From Algorimicrobium algoritergicola (GTDB taxonomy: Bacteria; Bacteroidota; Bacteroidia; Flavobacteriales; Flavobacteriaceae), in assembly GCF_008086165.1 (NCBI RefSeq), contig NZ_VSKL01000006.1, positions 62,001 to 126,000 on the forward strand: 64,000 nucleotides of DNA, read 5' to 3'. The notes beneath the pieces were generated by a model that saw only the letters and a program-made list of their open reading frames with translations, ran no database searches and was not told the DNA's origin. This document shows positions 1-9,393 of the stretch, piece after piece. The position numbers and the translations under genes are program-made. How positions within the stretch are numbered: position 1 is the first letter of the stretch; the number at the start of each line of letters is the position of its first letter.

Positions 1-3000
1 CTGTCCACGTAATAACGGTATCTCCTAAAGGATACGGATCCGTTAGTAACAGCGCATCAGACCGAACACCAGCGTAGGTTATGGTGCTGCTGCAATTATC
101 AGTTGCTGTTGGTTCTGTAATCAATACGGTAGCTTCGGTTATGCCACTTGCTAGAATTTCTACTATATTATCTGGGCATATAATAATTGGCGCTTCTGTA
201 TCATCTAAAATAGTCCAAGTAAAACTTTGCTCAACATCTAGACTTCCCGGTTTACTTAAGGTAACCGTTACATTATAAACACCATCACTATTGGGTCCAC
301 CAGAAACAGCCGTTTCATTAATAATACCAAAAATTAAACCGTTAGTGGGTTCAATGTCCGTTCCTGCCGGTTGTCCAGATATGGAATATGTTAAGTTATC
401 TAATGGATTTCCACCAGAACCTTCGGCTTGAAAATCAGATATTTCTAGTTCGCAACTGGTTCTATCTGCAATTGGTTGTAATTCTAATTCAGGATAGGCA
501 ATACCTAAAATTTCTATTCCATTAATTAAGGGATTTTCTATGTTTTCGAAAAAGCGAATTTCTAAAACACCATCGGTAACCGTTATATTATTTTGAACAA
601 GTCCAGCTTGGCGATGACCAAATTCCGCAGAAATATCAAAATCATCTAATAGGCGTTCATCTTCAATGTTCACACTAAAAACACGTTCGCCAGGATCTGA
701 AGTGCCATTATATAAATTAGCAAAATACAGGTTTATTATATAATCTCCATTTGGTACTGCAATAGAAAAAATCATAGGATAGGCAGGATCGCTAATACTT
801 CGTTGAATATGCATGACATCATAATAGGTACTAGCGTCTATATAACTTGGAATGGATGCATGGCGATCTTCATAAAACACTTCTGTTGAAGAATAAGGGG
901 AGCCAGAAGAAACCGTATACGAATCTCCAGTTGAAGTTGTGTTATCCTCCCAATCTGGACCGCCATCTGATGCTAAAACAAGAGGGCCTCCAGCATTAAT
1001 ACGAACCATAGGTGTGTAAATATCTGTCAATTCTCCCGCTAAAGACATAGAAACTCCCGCGTTAACACCTGAATGAATCACTTCCATATTGGCGGATTTA
1101 AGCCCAACTATATTATCGGAAATAAAATCGATTGGAATTTTTACTGAAGAACCAGGATTGATATTAAAAGGTAAGATTACATCCGATGTAAATGAAGCTG
1201 CGTCGGTTCCAACAAAATTTAGAGCCGTTACGCTAATCACGTCATCGGTAGGTCCACCTTCATTATTTAATACAATGTATTTACTGCGTTGGGAATTGTT
1301 TACGGGTGTTAGTCCAAAATCTAAATTCGTTGGGTTTATAGACACGACACCATTTTGATTTTCATAGGCTTCTATAAAATCCCAAGTTGCTGTAAAGGGG
1401 TTAGGTGTTGTAGCCGATCTGGAAGTGGAAATAATACCAATTGCCATTCCTTTAGCATCCAAAGGATCTAAAAAATCACTTGGTAATAAAATGGTTGGCC
1501 CTAATAAACTTAAAGTTCCCCCATTATCGGTGGAGTAGAAGGGCTGTGCTAATCCTGTTGCAGGATCTACAGAAATATATAAATCTACTGATCCTGAATT
1601 GATAATATCTGGTATATCATAAATCGTATTTAAGGTAACAACACCATTGGATTCTATCAGGAGTTGTAAACCATGAAACGCATCATTATTTAGCGTTCCA
1701 TTCATGAACACGAATTTCAGGTAGTTATCTTGATCACCTGTTCCTATTTGCATGCCATAAGATTGAAAGTCAACAGGATCATTCTGACTCCCATTAGAGC
1801 CAAAATAAGGCGACTCTACTTTGGAATGAACCGTAAACGGATTGGAATTACTATCCACATTTATTCCAAACTGAAAGCCGTAATCTTGATTATTTAAACC
1901 TTCAAATGCATCACCTCCAGAAACCGCATCAACCGTTGCTTTTCCGGCAGCACCACCAAAGGACATTTCTTGTTCATTAAATTGATCTAGATAATCTGTA
2001 GCACCAGAAGGGTCTAACATGAGACCTGTAAAACCTAGGCCAAATAAACCTGTTCCTGGATCGTTATTCCAAAACGGATAATCTATAGGTAGGTTGGTGG
2101 TGGTTCCATTATTGGCGTCTAATGCAAAAGCATCATTGACATCTAAAATACCGTCATTATCATCATCTGGATCATTTAAATCAGAAATATTATCGTTGTC
2201 ATTATCTTTCGGCTTACTACTTTGAGAACAAATATTGGTGCCATTATCAATTTCATCTTGATTGGTATAACCATCACCATCATTATCCGCCAATGGATCA
2301 TACCCTATATCACCAGGTTGTAGGCAAATTAAATCAGACGGTTCAAAAACGGTTACACTGTTCGCGCCATAAGTTACAGCCCAAACCGTACCGGGGAAAA
2401 TGGAATTATCACCTAAAGCAATAACATCTAAAGGAATACTTCCAAAACCATTAAAAGGCACTTCTTGTTCCAAAACCATATCACCAGCAGCATTTAATAT
2501 ATACCGATTGATATCACCATTAAAGGAGGCTGTTAAAATATTTCCTTGCATAACACCACCAAAATTGGTAGCCGTATATTCTACAATACCATTTGTGGAA
2601 GCCGCTTTAACATCTAAAATATTATTTTTAGGGCTGCTAACTGGTTCATCAATAAGGTATTCTCCTTGTTCTGGTTTGTCCGGGAAATTAGCAATTGAAA
2701 ATGACGAGTTAAAATAGCCCTCTGAACCCACTAATAAATCGCCAACCAAATAGGTGTTGGTTGCTACCCATGAGCCACTTATTTTTTCATAAGCAATCAC
2801 ATTAGCACGGGAAGGAAATGCGCGAATAGGATTTGGATGTCCACCGTAATATGTACCATTTACATCGTTTATCGTTCCAATAAAATGTAATGGATCTTCA
2901 GAAAATTCACTACCGCTCTCATTCATTTCGTTTGTAATATAATGAATGTTGGGATCATAGGTAATCGTGCTTTCATCACCTAAATAGGTGTCTGTAGCTA

Positions 3001-4054
3001 TATCGTAAATCCTTGGGACGCCTCCCCAAAGTGCATTGGGACCATTGTCTGACGTGTAAATTCTGTTGTTTTCTGTGACTAGAATATCGTATGCATTTCT
3101 AAATCCCGGTGAAAATATTTGAACCGGACCTCCCACTTCTGGGAAGGCTTGATTTAAACTATTGTTACCACCAAATGGATCGCCTAAATCAATAAAAGCA
3201 TCATGCATTGGATGTCCAACTGGATATGGGAAATCCGGGTGCGTGTTGTCTATATCTATTCGTGTTGGATCGTTTAAGGTTGGTAAATCATATACATATT
3301 CGGTATTGGTTCGTGGGTCCGTATAAACCGTCATGCCTTCCAATTGTGTCAGATTTACGATAAGGATTGAGGCTGATAAGAAAAATTCTGGAGTTCCTGC
3401 AAAATTATTACTAGGTGCACCTTTATTGGTCTGACCACCTTGAGCGACTAACAGGAAGGTTTCGCCATCTTTTTCAAACATGTCTAAACCATTAATAGCG
3501 TGGTTTTCTTCACAACGTGGTAAACCTCTTACTAAATCGGTTTTTTCCCAAACACCATTAATTTTCTCAAGCTTGGAAATCATACTGGAATTGGTATCTA
3601 GATTACTATCATTTCCACCCGAACCACCACCTAGCAAATAATCTGATGAGGTTACATATAGGATTGGATTTAGAGCTGTGCCAGCAGTAAGAATACCCGT
3701 TACTAGTCGCTGTTGACTTGGATTAAAAACGCCTAAATCGTTATGATTTGGGATGCCTGTTCGGATTTTAGTAATTTCTTCGCTAGCAATAACGGTATAT
3801 TGACCATTTCCGGCGCTGGCGTTATCGCGCTCAACTGTATAGGCCCAAATAAGTCCGTTTTGTTGCGAGACATATAAGCGGTCATCAGGACCAAAATCTA
3901 ATGAGGTTGGGTTTAAAACACCTTCATTGATTAAGCCAGTGGAACCAAAACTAATAGTTTGAGAATAGCCATTAAAACAGCATAAAGTTATGCTGATTAC
4001 GATTGTTAATGTAACAAATCGTATTGCTTTTTTTAAATAAATCAGAGACATCAT
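1..4054 (-). CDS. Large secreted multidomain protein (propeller, TSP3-like, malectin-like, HYR), C-terminus missing
   Basis: Reading frame open from an ATG at 4054 (a second ATG lies at 4051) to the left window edge, about 1351 codons, so the C-terminus is outside. An N-terminal signal peptide ends near GYSQ. Residues about 25-570 resemble a sorbosone-dehydrogenase or NHL-type beta-propeller (phrases such as LDFGPDDRLYVSQ and FRNAYDILVTENNRIYTSDNGPN). Residues about 585-635 are Asp-rich calcium-binding TSP3-like repeats (DNDGDGYTNQDE, DPDDDNDGILD). A concanavalin-like stretch follows (650-890), then a choice-of-anchor/ASH-like domain (900-1005), a malectin-like carbohydrate-binding domain (1015-1188, IINLYFANLYNG), an Ig-like segment and a HYR domain (1280 onward). 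Such proteins are usually exported by T9SS, but the sorting domain is not visible here. A role in surface binding of sugars or adhesion is inferred. Confidence 0.85.
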   Translation of the reverse strand, partial: MMSLIYLKKAIRFVTLTIVISITLCCFNGYSQTISFGSTGLINEGVLNPTSLDFGPDDRLYVSQQNGLIWAYTVERDNASAGNGQYTVIASEEITKIRTGIPNHNDLGVFNPSQQRLVTGILTAGTALNPILYVTSSDYLLGGGSGGNDSNLDTNSSMISKLEKINGVWEKTDLVRGLPRCEENHAINGLDMFEKDGETFLLVAQGGQTNKGAPSNNFAGTPEFFLSASILIVNLTQLEGMTVYTDPRTNTEYVYDLPTLNDPTRIDIDNTHPDFPYPVGHPMHDAFIDLGDPFGGNNSLNQAFPEVGGPVQIFSPGFRNAYDILVTENNRIYTSDNGPNALWGGVPRIYDIATDTYLGDESTITYDPNIHYITNEMNESGSEFSEDPLHFIGTINDVNGTYYGGHPNPIRAFPSRANVIAYEKISGSWVATNTYLVGDLLVGSEGYFNSSFSIANFPDKPEQGEYLIDEPVSSPKNNILDVKAASTNGIVEYTATNFGGVMQGNILTASFNGDINRYILNAAGDMVLEQEVPFNGFGSIPLDVIALGDNSIFPGTVWAVTYGANSVTVFEPSDLICLQPGDIGYDPLADNDGDGYTNQDEIDNGTNICSQSSKPKDNDNDNISDLNDPDDDNDGILDVNDAFALDANNGTTTNLPIDYPFWNNDPGTGLFGLGFTGLMLDPSGATDYLDQFNEQEMSFGGAAGKATVDAVSGGDAFEGLNNQDYGFQFGINVDSNSNPFTVHSKVESPYFGSNGSQNDPVDFQSYGMQIGTGDQDNYLKFVFMNGTLNNDAFHGLQLLIESNGVVTLNTIYDIPDIINSGSVDLYISVDPATGLAQPFYSTDNGGTLSLLGPTILLPSDFLDPLDAKGMAIGIISTSRSATTPNPFTATWDFIEAYENQNGVVSINPTNLDFGLTPVNNSQRSKYIVLNNEGGPTDDVISVTALNFVGTDAASFTSDVILPFNINPGSSVKIPIDFISDNIVGLKSANMEVIHSGVNAGVSMSLAGELTDIYTPMVRINAGGPLVLASDGGPDWEDNTTSTGDSYTVSSGSPYSSTEVFYEDRHASIPSYIDASTYYDVMHIQRSISDPAYPMIFSIAVPNGDYIINLYFANLYNGTSDPGERVFSVNIEDERLLDDFDISAEFGHRQAGLVQNNITVTDGVLEIRFFENIENPLINGIEILGIAYPELELQPIADRTSCELEISDFQAEGSGGNPLDNLTYSISGQPAGTDIEPTNGLIFGIINETAVSGGPNSDGVYNVTVTLSKPGSLDVEQSFTWTILDDTEAPIIICPDNIVEILASGITEATVLITEPTATDNCSSTITYAGVRSDALLLTDPYPLGDTVITWT

Positions 4055-4202
4055 AATGTTTTTTTCGTTTGCGTGCTATTAATCGAAAAAAATTAATCAG
4101 GAGATACCTCTGTAAAAATAGTTATAAGGCTTTACTTTTTAAGTATAAACGATTAGTTTTCGTTGAACCTGTTTAAATCCTCGTTATAAGTACCTGAAAC
4201 AA

Positions 4203-4231
4203 AAAAATCCGAAGGGTTTCTTCGGATTTTT
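4203..4231 (-). terminator. Intrinsic terminator downstream of secA
   Basis: A perfect 12-bp inverted repeat, AAAAATCCGAAG and CTTCGGATTTTT around a 5-nt loop, with T-runs on both sides. It lies 26 nt past the secA stop codon and separates secA from the next minus-strand gene. The A/T-flanked symmetrical form could work in both directions. Confidence 0.85.
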
Positions 4232-4256
4232 CTTATAAATATACTGTAATCAGTTC

Positions 4257-7200
4257 TTAATCATTCACTAATACCCAATCACCTTTGGCTATAAGTGGTT
4301 CAGCTTGTTTGAATTTCACTGTTTTATTTTCACCGCTCATCACGTGTTTGATAGTAACCTTGTCATTACGACCAATTTTTGGGCTATCGCGAACAATTGT
4401 TTCTACCACTTCAGGTTGACGTTGTGTGTTTCCGGTAGATCGATTTTGAGCAGAACGTTCATCTAAATTCTGAATTTCTTCTTTTTGGGTTTGAAGATTT
4501 TCTTTTTTATTAGATTGACGCGCTTCTTGAATAGCATCGGTTGTTTCTTGTGGTAATTCCCCTTTAAATAAAAATGAAATTACATCTTTATTTACTTTAT
4601 CAATCATGCCTTTGAATAACTCAAATGCTTCAAATTTATAAATTAATAAGGGATCTTTTTGCTCATGAACCGCTAATTGAACGGATTGTTTTAACTCATC
4701 CATTTTACGTAAATGCGTTTTCCACGAGTCGTCAACAATGGCTAATGTGATGTTTTTCTCAAAGTCATTAATCAATTGTTTACCATTGGTTTCATAGGCT
4801 TTTTCAAGGTCTGTTACCACCTGAATACTTTTTACGCCATCGGTAAATGGTACTACAATACGCTTAAATTTATCACGTTGCGTTTCGTATACATTTTTAA
4901 TAACCGGAAATGCTAATTCGGCATTGCGTTCCATTTTAGAACGGTAATGTTCAAAAGCCGCTTTATAAATTTTACCCGCTAAATCTTGGACGCTTAATTT
5001 TCCAAATTCTGCTTCCGTAACAGGCGAACTCATGGAGAAGTACCTAATCAGTTCAAACTCCAGGTTCTTATAGTCGTTAGCTGCTTTATTCGTTTCTGCA
5101 ATACCTTCAGAGGTATCATAAATCATGTTTGCTAAATCCACGCGTAAACGCTCACCATGTAAGGCGTGGTGACGACGTTTGTAAACTACTTCACGTTGAG
5201 AGTTCATCACATCATCATATTCTAATAAACGCTTACGAACACCAAAGTTATTTTCCTCTACTTTTTTCTGTGCACGCTCAATAGATTTTGAAATCATAGA
5301 ATGCTGAATCACTTCACCTTCTTCTAACCCCATTCTATCCATCATTTTGGCAATACGTTCACTACCAAAAAGACGCATTAAATTATCTTCTAATGACACA
5401 TAAAATTGTGAGCTTCCTGGATCTCCTTGACGACCAGCACGACCACGTAACTGACGGTCCACACGACGTGAATCGTGACGTTCCGTACCTACAATAGCTA
5501 AACCACCTGCTTGTTTAACCGCTTCAGACAATTTAATATCCGTACCACGACCAGCCATGTTGGTTGCAATTGTTACTTGACCTGGTTGACCAGCTTCCGC
5601 AACAATATCGGCTTCTTTTTTATGAAGTTTCGCGTTTAATACATTATGAGGTACTTTTCTAATAGAAAGCATTTTTCCTAATAACTCACTAATCTCTACA
5701 TTGGTTGTACCAATTAGAATTGGACGACCAGCTTCCGAAAGTTTTGTTACTTCATCAATAACCGCGTTGTATTTTTCACGCTTGGTTTTATACACTAAAT
5801 CTTGGCGATCATCACGTGCAATTGGTCTATTGGTTGGAATTTCAACCACATCTAATTTATATATTTCCCAGAATTCACCTGCTTCCGTAACAGCGGTACC
5901 TGTCATACCTGATAACTTGCGGTACATTCTGAAATAATTTTGAAGTGTTACTGTTGCAAATGTTTGGGTAGCGTCTTCAATTTTTACATTTTCTTTTGCT
6001 TCAATCGCTTGGTGTAAACCGTCAGAATAACGACGCCCATCCATAATACGACCGGTTTGCTCATCCACAATCATCACTTTGTTTTCCATTACTACATATT
6101 GATTGTCTTTTTCAAACAAGGCATATGCTTTTAGCAATTGGTTTAAGGTGTGAATACGTTCTGATTTAATACCGTAATCTCTGAATAAATCTTCCTTTAA
6201 ATTGGCTTCCTCTTCCGATGATAAATTTTGATTTTCAATTTTAGAAATTTCAATACCTATTTCTGGCATGACGAAGAAATTCGGATCATCTTCACCCGAT
6301 AGGAATTCAATTCCCTTATCGGTTAATTCAATCTGATTATTTTTTTCTTCAATAACGTAGTACAATTCCGCGTCAATTTTTGGCATTTCGCGGTTATTGT
6401 CTTGCATGTAATGGTTTTCCGTTTTTTGAAGTAATTGTTTAATTCCGTCTTCACTTAAAAACTTAATTAATGCTTTATTTTTTGGAATACCTCTGTGTGC
6501 TCGTAGTAATTGGAAACCACCTTCTTTGGTGTCACCTTCTGCGATTAGTTTCTTTGCTTCCGCTAAAACACCTGTTAGGTATTTACGCTGTACGGAAACA
6601 ATACTGTCTACTTTGGGCTTTAATTCTGTAAATTCATGACGATCACCTTGAGGAATAGGTCCTGAAATAATTAATGGTGTTCTAGCATCATCAATTAACA
6701 CTGAATCGACCTCATCTACAATAGCATAATGGTGTGGGCGTTGCACTAAATCGTCAGGTGCATGCGCCATATTATCCCGTAAATAATCGAAACCAAATTC
6801 GTTATTTGTTCCGTAGGTAATATCTGCTAAATAGGCTTTTTTACGAGCCGCAGAATTTGGTTGGTGGTAATCAATACAATCCACACGCATCCCGTGGAAT
6901 TCAAATATTGGTGCCATCCACGCGCTATCACGTTTGGCTAAGTAATCATTCACCGTTACTAAATGAACTCCTCTACCAGCAAGTGCATTTAAATACACCG
7001 GCAATGTAGCTACTAATGTTTTACCTTCACCTGTATGCATTTCGGCAATTTTACCTTGGTGCATGGCAATACCACCAATTAACTGGACATCATAATGAAT
7101 CATGTCCCAAGTAATTGGTTTTCCTGCAGCATCCCAAGAATTTGCCCATACGGCTTGATTATCTTCAAGGGTTACATAATCCTTTTCACCTGAAATTTCA

Positions 7201-7613
7201 CGGTCGAAAGTGTTTGCTGTAACAGGAATTGCTGTGTTATGAACAAAACGCTTCGCTGTTTCTTTAACCACAGCAAAGGCTTCGGGAAGGATGTCATTTA
7301 AAACATCTTCCGTAACCGCATAAATGGTATCCTTAATTTTGTCAATTTCTAAATAGATATCTTCACGTTGGTCAATATCTTCAGTTTCGTTGGCTTTTTT
7401 AAGAAGGTCTTCAATTTCTGTATTAAGCGGCTTTCTAGCTTCGGCTATTTTCTCTTTAAAGTAGGCTGTTTTAGCGCGTAAATCATCGTGAGATAATTGC
7501 TCTAGAGCAGCTTCGTATGTTTTAATTTTTTCAACTAGAGGCATGAGGGCTTTGACGTCTTGTTTCGACTTATCGCCAACAAATACCTTAAGGACTGAAT
7601 CTAAAAAACTCAT
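4257..7613 (-). CDS. secA: Preprotein translocase ATPase SecA
   Basis: SecA is the motor ATPase that pushes unfolded preproteins through the SecYEG channel in the inner membrane. The 1118-residue product is of the length usual in Flavobacteriia, longer than the about 900 of E. coli. Visible motifs are the Walker A loop MHTGEGKT near residue 195, the DEAD-like DEVDSVLIDDARTPL, the preprotein cross-linking region, and helicase motifs TNMAGRGTDI and QLRGRAGRQGDPG in the second motor domain. The C-terminus ends in a hydrophilic linker and KGDWVLVND, without the Cys-rich zinc site of proteobacterial SecA. It is transcribed alone, with a strong terminator directly downstream. Identification is certain. 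Confidence 0.99.
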   Translation of the reverse strand: MSFLDSVLKVFVGDKSKQDVKALMPLVEKIKTYEAALEQLSHDDLRAKTAYFKEKIAEARKPLNTEIEDLLKKANETEDIDQREDIYLEIDKIKDTIYAVTEDVLNDILPEAFAVVKETAKRFVHNTAIPVTANTFDREISGEKDYVTLEDNQAVWANSWDAAGKPITWDMIHYDVQLIGGIAMHQGKIAEMHTGEGKTLVATLPVYLNALAGRGVHLVTVNDYLAKRDSAWMAPIFEFHGMRVDCIDYHQPNSAARKKAYLADITYGTNNEFGFDYLRDNMAHAPDDLVQRPHHYAIVDEVDSVLIDDARTPLIISGPIPQGDRHEFTELKPKVDSIVSVQRKYLTGVLAEAKKLIAEGDTKEGGFQLLRAHRGIPKNKALIKFLSEDGIKQLLQKTENHYMQDNNREMPKIDAELYYVIEEKNNQIELTDKGIEFLSGEDDPNFFVMPEIGIEISKIENQNLSSEEEANLKEDLFRDYGIKSERIHTLNQLLKAYALFEKDNQYVVMENKVMIVDEQTGRIMDGRRYSDGLHQAIEAKENVKIEDATQTFATVTLQNYFRMYRKLSGMTGTAVTEAGEFWEIYKLDVVEIPTNRPIARDDRQDLVYKTKREKYNAVIDEVTKLSEAGRPILIGTTNVEISELLGKMLSIRKVPHNVLNAKLHKKEADIVAEAGQPGQVTIATNMAGRGTDIKLSEAVKQAGGLAIVGTERHDSRRVDRQLRGRAGRQGDPGSSQFYVSLEDNLMRLFGSERIAKMMDRMGLEEGEVIQHSMISKSIERAQKKVEENNFGVRKRLLEYDDVMNSQREVVYKRRHHALHGERLRVDLANMIYDTSEGIAETNKAANDYKNLEFELIRYFSMSSPVTEAEFGKLSVQDLAGKIYKAAFEHYRSKMERNAELAFPVIKNVYETQRDKFKRIVVPFTDGVKSIQVVTDLEKAYETNGKQLINDFEKNITLAIVDDSWKTHLRKMDELKQSVQLAVHEQKDPLLIYKFEAFELFKGMIDKVNKDVISFLFKGELPQETTDAIQEARQSNKKENLQTQKEEIQNLDERSAQNRSTGNTQRQPEVVETIVRDSPKIGRNDKVTIKHVMSGENKTVKFKQAEPLIAKGDWVLVND

Positions 7614-7726
7614 TTGTTAGGTGTTTAGGTTGTATTAGTACTACATACTAATATTAAATATGTGTTTGCTTTTTTGAATTACAAAAAAACGTTTTTTTGT
7701 TCGGTTATTTACGTATTAAAACATAA

Positions 7727-7751
7727 AAAAAGCCTCTAGGCGAGACTTTTT
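7727..7751 (-). terminator. Intrinsic terminator of the DUF2795-type gene
   Basis: On the minus-strand transcript AAAAAGTCTC and GAGGCTTTTT pair over 10 bp (one G-U) around a 5-nt loop and run into a T-tract. It lies 15 nt after the stop of the 73-residue gene. Confidence 0.75.
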
Positions 7752-7765
7752 AAATTTTAATAGTA

Positions 7766-7987
7766 TTAATATTCATCCTCATTCCAGAGGTAATCTTCGT
7801 CTGTTGGATAATCCGGCCAGATTTCTTGAATAGACTCATAGGAGTCACCTTCATCTTCAATAGATTGTAAGTTTTCAACAACTTCTAATGGCGCTCCTGT
7901 TCTAATTGAATAGTCAATAAGTTCGTCTTTCGTCGCTGGCCAAGGCGCATCACTTAAATAGGATGCTAATTCTAATGTCCAATACAT
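7766..7987 (-). CDS. Small acidic DUF2795-type protein
   Basis: A 73-residue protein with no signal peptide or membrane segment. The N-terminal half (ASYLSDAPWPATKDELIDYS, then RTGAPLEVVENLQ) matches the DUF2795 pattern, a short helical domain in which a small hydrophobic motif is followed by a PATK/R-x-ELI segment. The C-terminal half is very acidic and aromatic (EIWPDYPTDEDYLWNEDEY). It is a conserved single-copy gene in many Flavobacteriaceae, to my recollection. It has its own terminator and lies between secA and the cobalamin adenosyltransferase on the same strand. The function is not known; the family is often taken as nucleic-acid or protein binding, which is not shown by this sequence. 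Confidence 0.85.
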   Translation of the reverse strand: MYWTLELASYLSDAPWPATKDELIDYSIRTGAPLEVVENLQSIEDEGDSYESIQEIWPDYPTDEDYLWNEDEY

Positions 7988-8136
7988 TTGTAATGTGTTT
8001 TAATTTTTGCAAAAATAAATTTTTAGTTTAAATACACAAGAAAAAAATCAATTAATTACACTTTATTTATAAGAACGTGCCTTTAATGGTTTATTTTAAA
8101 CCACTTACAGGTTTATGCTGTGCTATTTTGACGTGT

Positions 8137-8709
8137 TTACTGTTTTTCAGGAATCCACTTCACTTCATTTGCGTTTAAGTCAAAGGACAACTTTCGTGCC
8201 AACACAAAAAGATAGTCAGATAAACGGTTTAAATAGGTCATTGCCAAGGGGTCAATCGGGTCGAAATCGTTTAAAGCAGACGCTAAACGTTCCGCACGAC
8301 GGCATACACAGCGTGCTATGTGACAGAATGACACGGTTTGATGCCCGCCCGGTAATACAAAATGTGTCATAGGTGGCAAGGCTGTATTCATGCTGTCAAT
8401 TTCTTGTTCGAGGCGTTCAATATTTTCTTCGGAAATTTTAGGAATATTTAAACGCTCCTTTCCATTTTTTAATATGGCTTTTTCCGGGTCGGTAGCTAAA
8501 ATAGCGCCTACCGTGAATAAGCGATCTTGAATATGTATGAGCAATTCTTTATAATGTGTGTTGATGTCTTGATCGCGTATGAGTCCTAAATGCGAGTTTA
8601 ATTCATCAACGGTTCCGTAGCTGTCTATACGGATATGGTGCTTGGGAACACGCGTACCACCGAATAATGCGGTTGTACCTTTATCGCCTGTTTTGGTGTA
8701 AATTTTCAT
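8137..8709 (-). CDS. Cob(I)yrinic acid a,c-diamide adenosyltransferase, PduO type
   Basis: A 190-residue PduO-type ATP:cob(I)alamin adenosyltransferase, which transfers the 5'-deoxyadenosyl group of ATP to reduced cobalamin to form coenzyme B12. The N-terminal ATP-binding motif KIYTKTGDKGTTALFGG is complete, followed by the DELNSHLGL helix. The C-terminal family motifs are present: HFVLPGG, the CR-RAER helix (CRRAERLASAL) and NRLSDYLFVLAR. It is full length for the family. It stands alone with no cobalamin synthesis genes near, as expected for a salvage enzyme serving methylmalonyl-CoA mutase or a similar enzyme elsewhere. Start ATG at 8709 gives the canonical N-terminus. Confidence 0.96.
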   Translation of the reverse strand: MKIYTKTGDKGTTALFGGTRVPKHHIRIDSYGTVDELNSHLGLIRDQDINTHYKELLIHIQDRLFTVGAILATDPEKAILKNGKERLNIPKISEENIERLEQEIDSMNTALPPMTHFVLPGGHQTVSFCHIARCVCRRAERLASALNDFDPIDPLAMTYLNRLSDYLFVLARKLSFDLNANEVKWIPEKQ

Positions 8710-8779
8710 AGGAATTGTTTGTTATTCAAAGTTAATGGTTCTGTGGGATTGGACAAAATTATGGGTTGTTTATTTTCTC

Positions 8780-8915
8780 TTGCGGAGGCGCGGAGGCGTG
8801 AAGTTGTTAGTTGTGGAGTTGATGCGTTAATGCGTAAATGAGGATTTAAGTTAATGAGTTAATGAGTTATTGAGTTGTGAAGTTGTGGAGTTGTTAGTTG
8901 TGGAGTTGTTTAGTT
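8780..8915. repeat. Low-complexity GAGTTGTG/TTAATGAG tract
   Basis: Irregular tandem arrangement of short words (gttgtgga, gagttgtt, gttaatga) in the gene-free stretch 8710-9393. It resembles the heptamer and octamer arrays found elsewhere in the window. No gene is apparent here. Confidence 0.6.
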
Positions 8916-9260
8916 CTGAACCCATTTATTCTAGAGATTGCGTTTGGAAATTTTAAGACACGAATTTCACGGATTAACACTAATCGGTGTGGAAAGATTC
9001 GCGGCCTATTACACGGAGTTGCACGGGAGATTTTCACAGATATGCGGAGTTGTGGAGTTAATGCATTATTGGGTTAATGAGTTAATGAGGTTTGAGATGT
9101 GGAGTTGTTTGTTGTTGAGTTGCGGAGGTCTGAACCCATTTATTCTAGAGATTGCGTTTGGAAATTTTAAGACACGAATTTCACGGATTAACACTAATTG
9201 GTGTGGAAAGATTCGCGGCCTATTACACGGAGTTGCACGGGAGATTTTCACAGATATGCG
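8915..9260. repeat. Two direct copies of a 132-bp repeat
   Basis: 8915-9046 and 9129-9260 are the same 132-bp sequence with, by eye, a single difference (aatcgg versus aattgg). They begin at tctgaaccc and end at agatatgcg and are separated by an 82-bp GAGTTGTG-like spacer. No convincing coding potential; the open frames here are produced by the repeat. A local duplication of a dispersed intergenic repeat is the simplest explanation. Confidence 0.85.
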
Positions 9261-9307
9261 CAGAGGTGCGGAGTTGTGGAGGTCTTTGTTGTTAAGTTGA
9301 TAAAAAC

Positions 9308-9375
9308 AAACCCTCCGTCTAGATCTCCTATGGTCGATCTAGCCACCTCCCTTCAACTGAAGAGAGGAGCTGAAT
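9308..9375. repeat. Fragment of the dispersed GAGGGTTTG/CCTTTAG element
   Basis: The stretch carries ccctccgtctagatctcc and cacctcccttcaactgaag, the reverse-oriented end of the repeat family described at 21.2-22.2, 35.2-36.6 and 63 kb. It is only a partial copy, directly downstream of the minus-strand methyltransferase. Confidence 0.6.
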
Positions 9376-9393
9376 AGAGTTGGTTTTGTAATA

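Noticed and set aside
8938..9300. 120-residue frame in the 132-bp duplicated repeat
   Set aside because: Composed of two copies of a dispersed non-coding repeat joined by a low-complexity spacer; it has no start context and no family resemblance.
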